Positions 62,683-64,000 of a stretch of 64,000 nucleotides of DNA are shown here, one piece after another (position 1 is the first letter of the stretch; each line of letters opens with the position of its first letter). Source of the stretch: Rosettibacter sp964572725 (GTDB lineage: Bacteria; Bacteroidota; Ignavibacteria; Ignavibacteriales; Melioribacteraceae); NCBI GenBank assembly GCA_964572725.1, contig CAZNFW010000014.1, forward strand, positions 1 through 64,000, in the 5' to 3' direction. The translations under genes and the position numbers were made by a program. A model generated the notes under the pieces. That model worked only from the letters and a program-made list of their open reading frames with translations, did no database searches and had not been told where the DNA came from.

Positions 62683-64000
62683 ATGATTCCCTTATACACA
62701 ACACAACAGGTTCGCGATGCAGATAATTATGCAATTAATACTCTTGGAATCCCAAGCATAGTATTAATGGAAAATGCTGCGAGAAGCATTTATTCAAATG
62801 TTATTGAATATGCTGGAGAATTTATAAAAAGCAAAACTGTTGGGATAATTTGTGGTAAAGGGAATAATGGAGGGGATGGATTTGCAGTAGCGCGTCACTT
62901 TGTTAATAACGGTTATAAAGTATTTTTAATTTCACTTGGAGCAGAAGAAGAATTAAAAGGAGATGCATTAATTAATTTTAGAATTATTAAAAATCTTTTA
63001 AATGAATATCCTGAATCAAAATTAATTGTTTATCAAAACATTAAAGATTTATCACTGCTTGATAATTGTGAAATAATAATTGATGCCATGCTGGGTACAG
63101 GAAGCAGAGGAGTTTTATCAGAACCATACAAAGAAATAGTTGAATATGTAAACAAACTTAATGCTTTCCGTGTAGCTGTCGATTTACCAACTGGATTAGA
63201 TTTAGAAACTGCATCAGGCGAAACAATTTTTAATGCAGATTTAACTGTTACACTTTCTGAATTTAAAACAGGATTATTTTATGGCAAAGGATATATCAAT
63301 TGTGGAAATATAGTCAAAGGTTCTATTGGTATTGGAGAAGAATACTACGAAAAATTAATTGTAAATGATTATCTCATTGAACCAGAAGATGCATTTTCAG
63401 GTTTGCCTGTTAAGGATTTAAATATACATAAATATTCTGCAGGAAAAGTTTTTGTGATAGCAGGTTCATCAAAATTACCTGGAGCATCATTTTTTACAAC
63501 AAATACAATAATGAAATCAGGAGCTGGTGCATGCTTTCTTGCTTTCCCAAATTCAATAAAAATTTTAGCACAACAGAAATTAGAATCAGCAATTGTTTTA
63601 TCTTATGATGATAATGGCAAAGGCTTTTTATCTCAAAACAACATAAAAGAAATTTCTGAAAAAATTGAATGGGCTGATGTAATAGCAATTGGTCCGGGAC
63701 TTGGAAGAGAAGAAGAAACTCAATTAGCAGTAAGAGAAATTTTAAGTTCTTATAAGTCAAAAAATTTTGTAATTGATGCTGATGCAATATTTGCAATACA
63801 AAATGAAGAATACAAAAAAGTAAATCTTAAAGGTAAAATTTTAACTCCTCATCATAAAGAATTTGCTGATTTAATTGGGATTGAAATTAAAAATTTAGAG
63901 AATAACATCTTAACAATAGGAAAAGAATTTGCAAAAGAAAATAATTGTTTTCTTGTATTAAAAGGCGCTCCAACTATAATTTTTAATCCAAAAGGTGAAG
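62683..64000 (+). CDS. nnr: Bifunctional NAD(P)H-hydrate epimerase/dehydratase, partial
   Basis: Repair enzyme for hydrated NADH and NADPH; at least 439 residues before the window cuts it off. The N-terminal epimerase (YjeF_N) runs to about 210 with GKGNNGGDGFAVARHF, IDAMLGTGSRG and VDLPTGLDLETA. The C-terminal ADP-dependent dehydratase (YjeF_C) starts near 240 with GKVFVIAGSSKLPGASFFTT, AIGPGLGREEE and TPHHKEFADLIG. The last residues seen are KGAPTIIFNPKGE, so only about 60 residues should be missing. The fused form is common in bacteria. It has no stop codon within the window. Confidence 0.95.
   Translation, partial: MIPLYTTQQVRDADNYAINTLGIPSIVLMENAARSIYSNVIEYAGEFIKSKTVGIICGKGNNGGDGFAVARHFVNNGYKVFLISLGAEEELKGDALINFRIIKNLLNEYPESKLIVYQNIKDLSLLDNCEIIIDAMLGTGSRGVLSEPYKEIVEYVNKLNAFRVAVDLPTGLDLETASGETIFNADLTVTLSEFKTGLFYGKGYINCGNIVKGSIGIGEEYYEKLIVNDYLIEPEDAFSGLPVKDLNIHKYSAGKVFVIAGSSKLPGASFFTTNTIMKSGAGACFLAFPNSIKILAQQKLESAIVLSYDDNGKGFLSQNNIKEISEKIEWADVIAIGPGLGREEETQLAVREILSSYKSKNFVIDADAIFAIQNEEYKKVNLKGKILTPHHKEFADLIGIEIKNLENNILTIGKEFAKENNCFLVLKGAPTIIFNPKGE

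Overview
The window is a strongly AT-rich, gene-dense stretch of chromosome from a Gram-negative bacterium. Several features point to the Bacteroidota/Chlorobiota side of the tree, and most likely to an Ignavibacteria-like organism. There is an LptD outer-membrane LPS translocon, a SprA type IX secretion channel next to a PorX regulator, a two-component propeller sensor kinase, and several promoters of the TTG-N19-21-TAnnTTTG type used by Bacteroidota. The assignment rests on gene content and protein style, not on a marker phylogeny. I see no phage, insertion sequence, CRISPR array, rRNA or complete tRNA. It reads as core chromosome rather than an island.

Layout. 1-8 kb: a gene-free, partly GC-rich leader, rplU-rpmA, a convergent beta-propeller histidine kinase, then the proton-translocating transhydrogenase pntAA-pntAB-pntB, in which pntB is frameshifted. 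8-15 kb: a PAP2 phosphatase, a DUF4097 repeat protein, a small unknown protein, a DUF5103 protein, a Gfo/Idh/MocA oxidoreductase broken by an in-frame stop, and lptD. 15-19 kb: a nitrogen operon (amt, a TorF-like porin, glnK, a class I glutamine amidotransferase) behind a clear promoter and a leader with a palindrome and a tiny ORF. 19-26 kb: a nitrilase-family amidase, a fused SpmA/SpmB-like membrane protein, a D-2-hydroxyacid dehydrogenase, an alanine-dehydrogenase-like protein lacking two catalytic residues, a CoA-transferase and a metallophosphatase.

26-37 kb: sprA and porX (type IX secretion), running into the translationally coupled tsaE-tsaB-DUF1573-accD. iscS and birA lie on the opposite strand. 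39-42 kb: a chaperone block hsp20-dnaK-hsp20 behind a sigma-54-like promoter. 42-55 kb: a housekeeping run: M1 peptidase, def, fmt, two PLP enzymes of (reverse) transsulfuration, pgeF, an EamA transporter, folB, folK, a deoxynucleoside kinase, a family 9 glycosyltransferase and Ppx/GppA. 55-62 kb: asnS followed directly by the proton-pumping arm of complex I (nuoJKLMN). The window ends inside a bifunctional NAD(P)H-hydrate repair gene.

No wholly new multi-gene defence or mobile system is evident. The best leads are the Ald-like protein with two substituted active-site residues, the two broken genes (pntB and the oxidoreductase), the sigma-54-like promoter on the chaperone block, the missing ATG of sprA, the short ORF and palindrome ahead of amt, and the pairing of sprA with porX.
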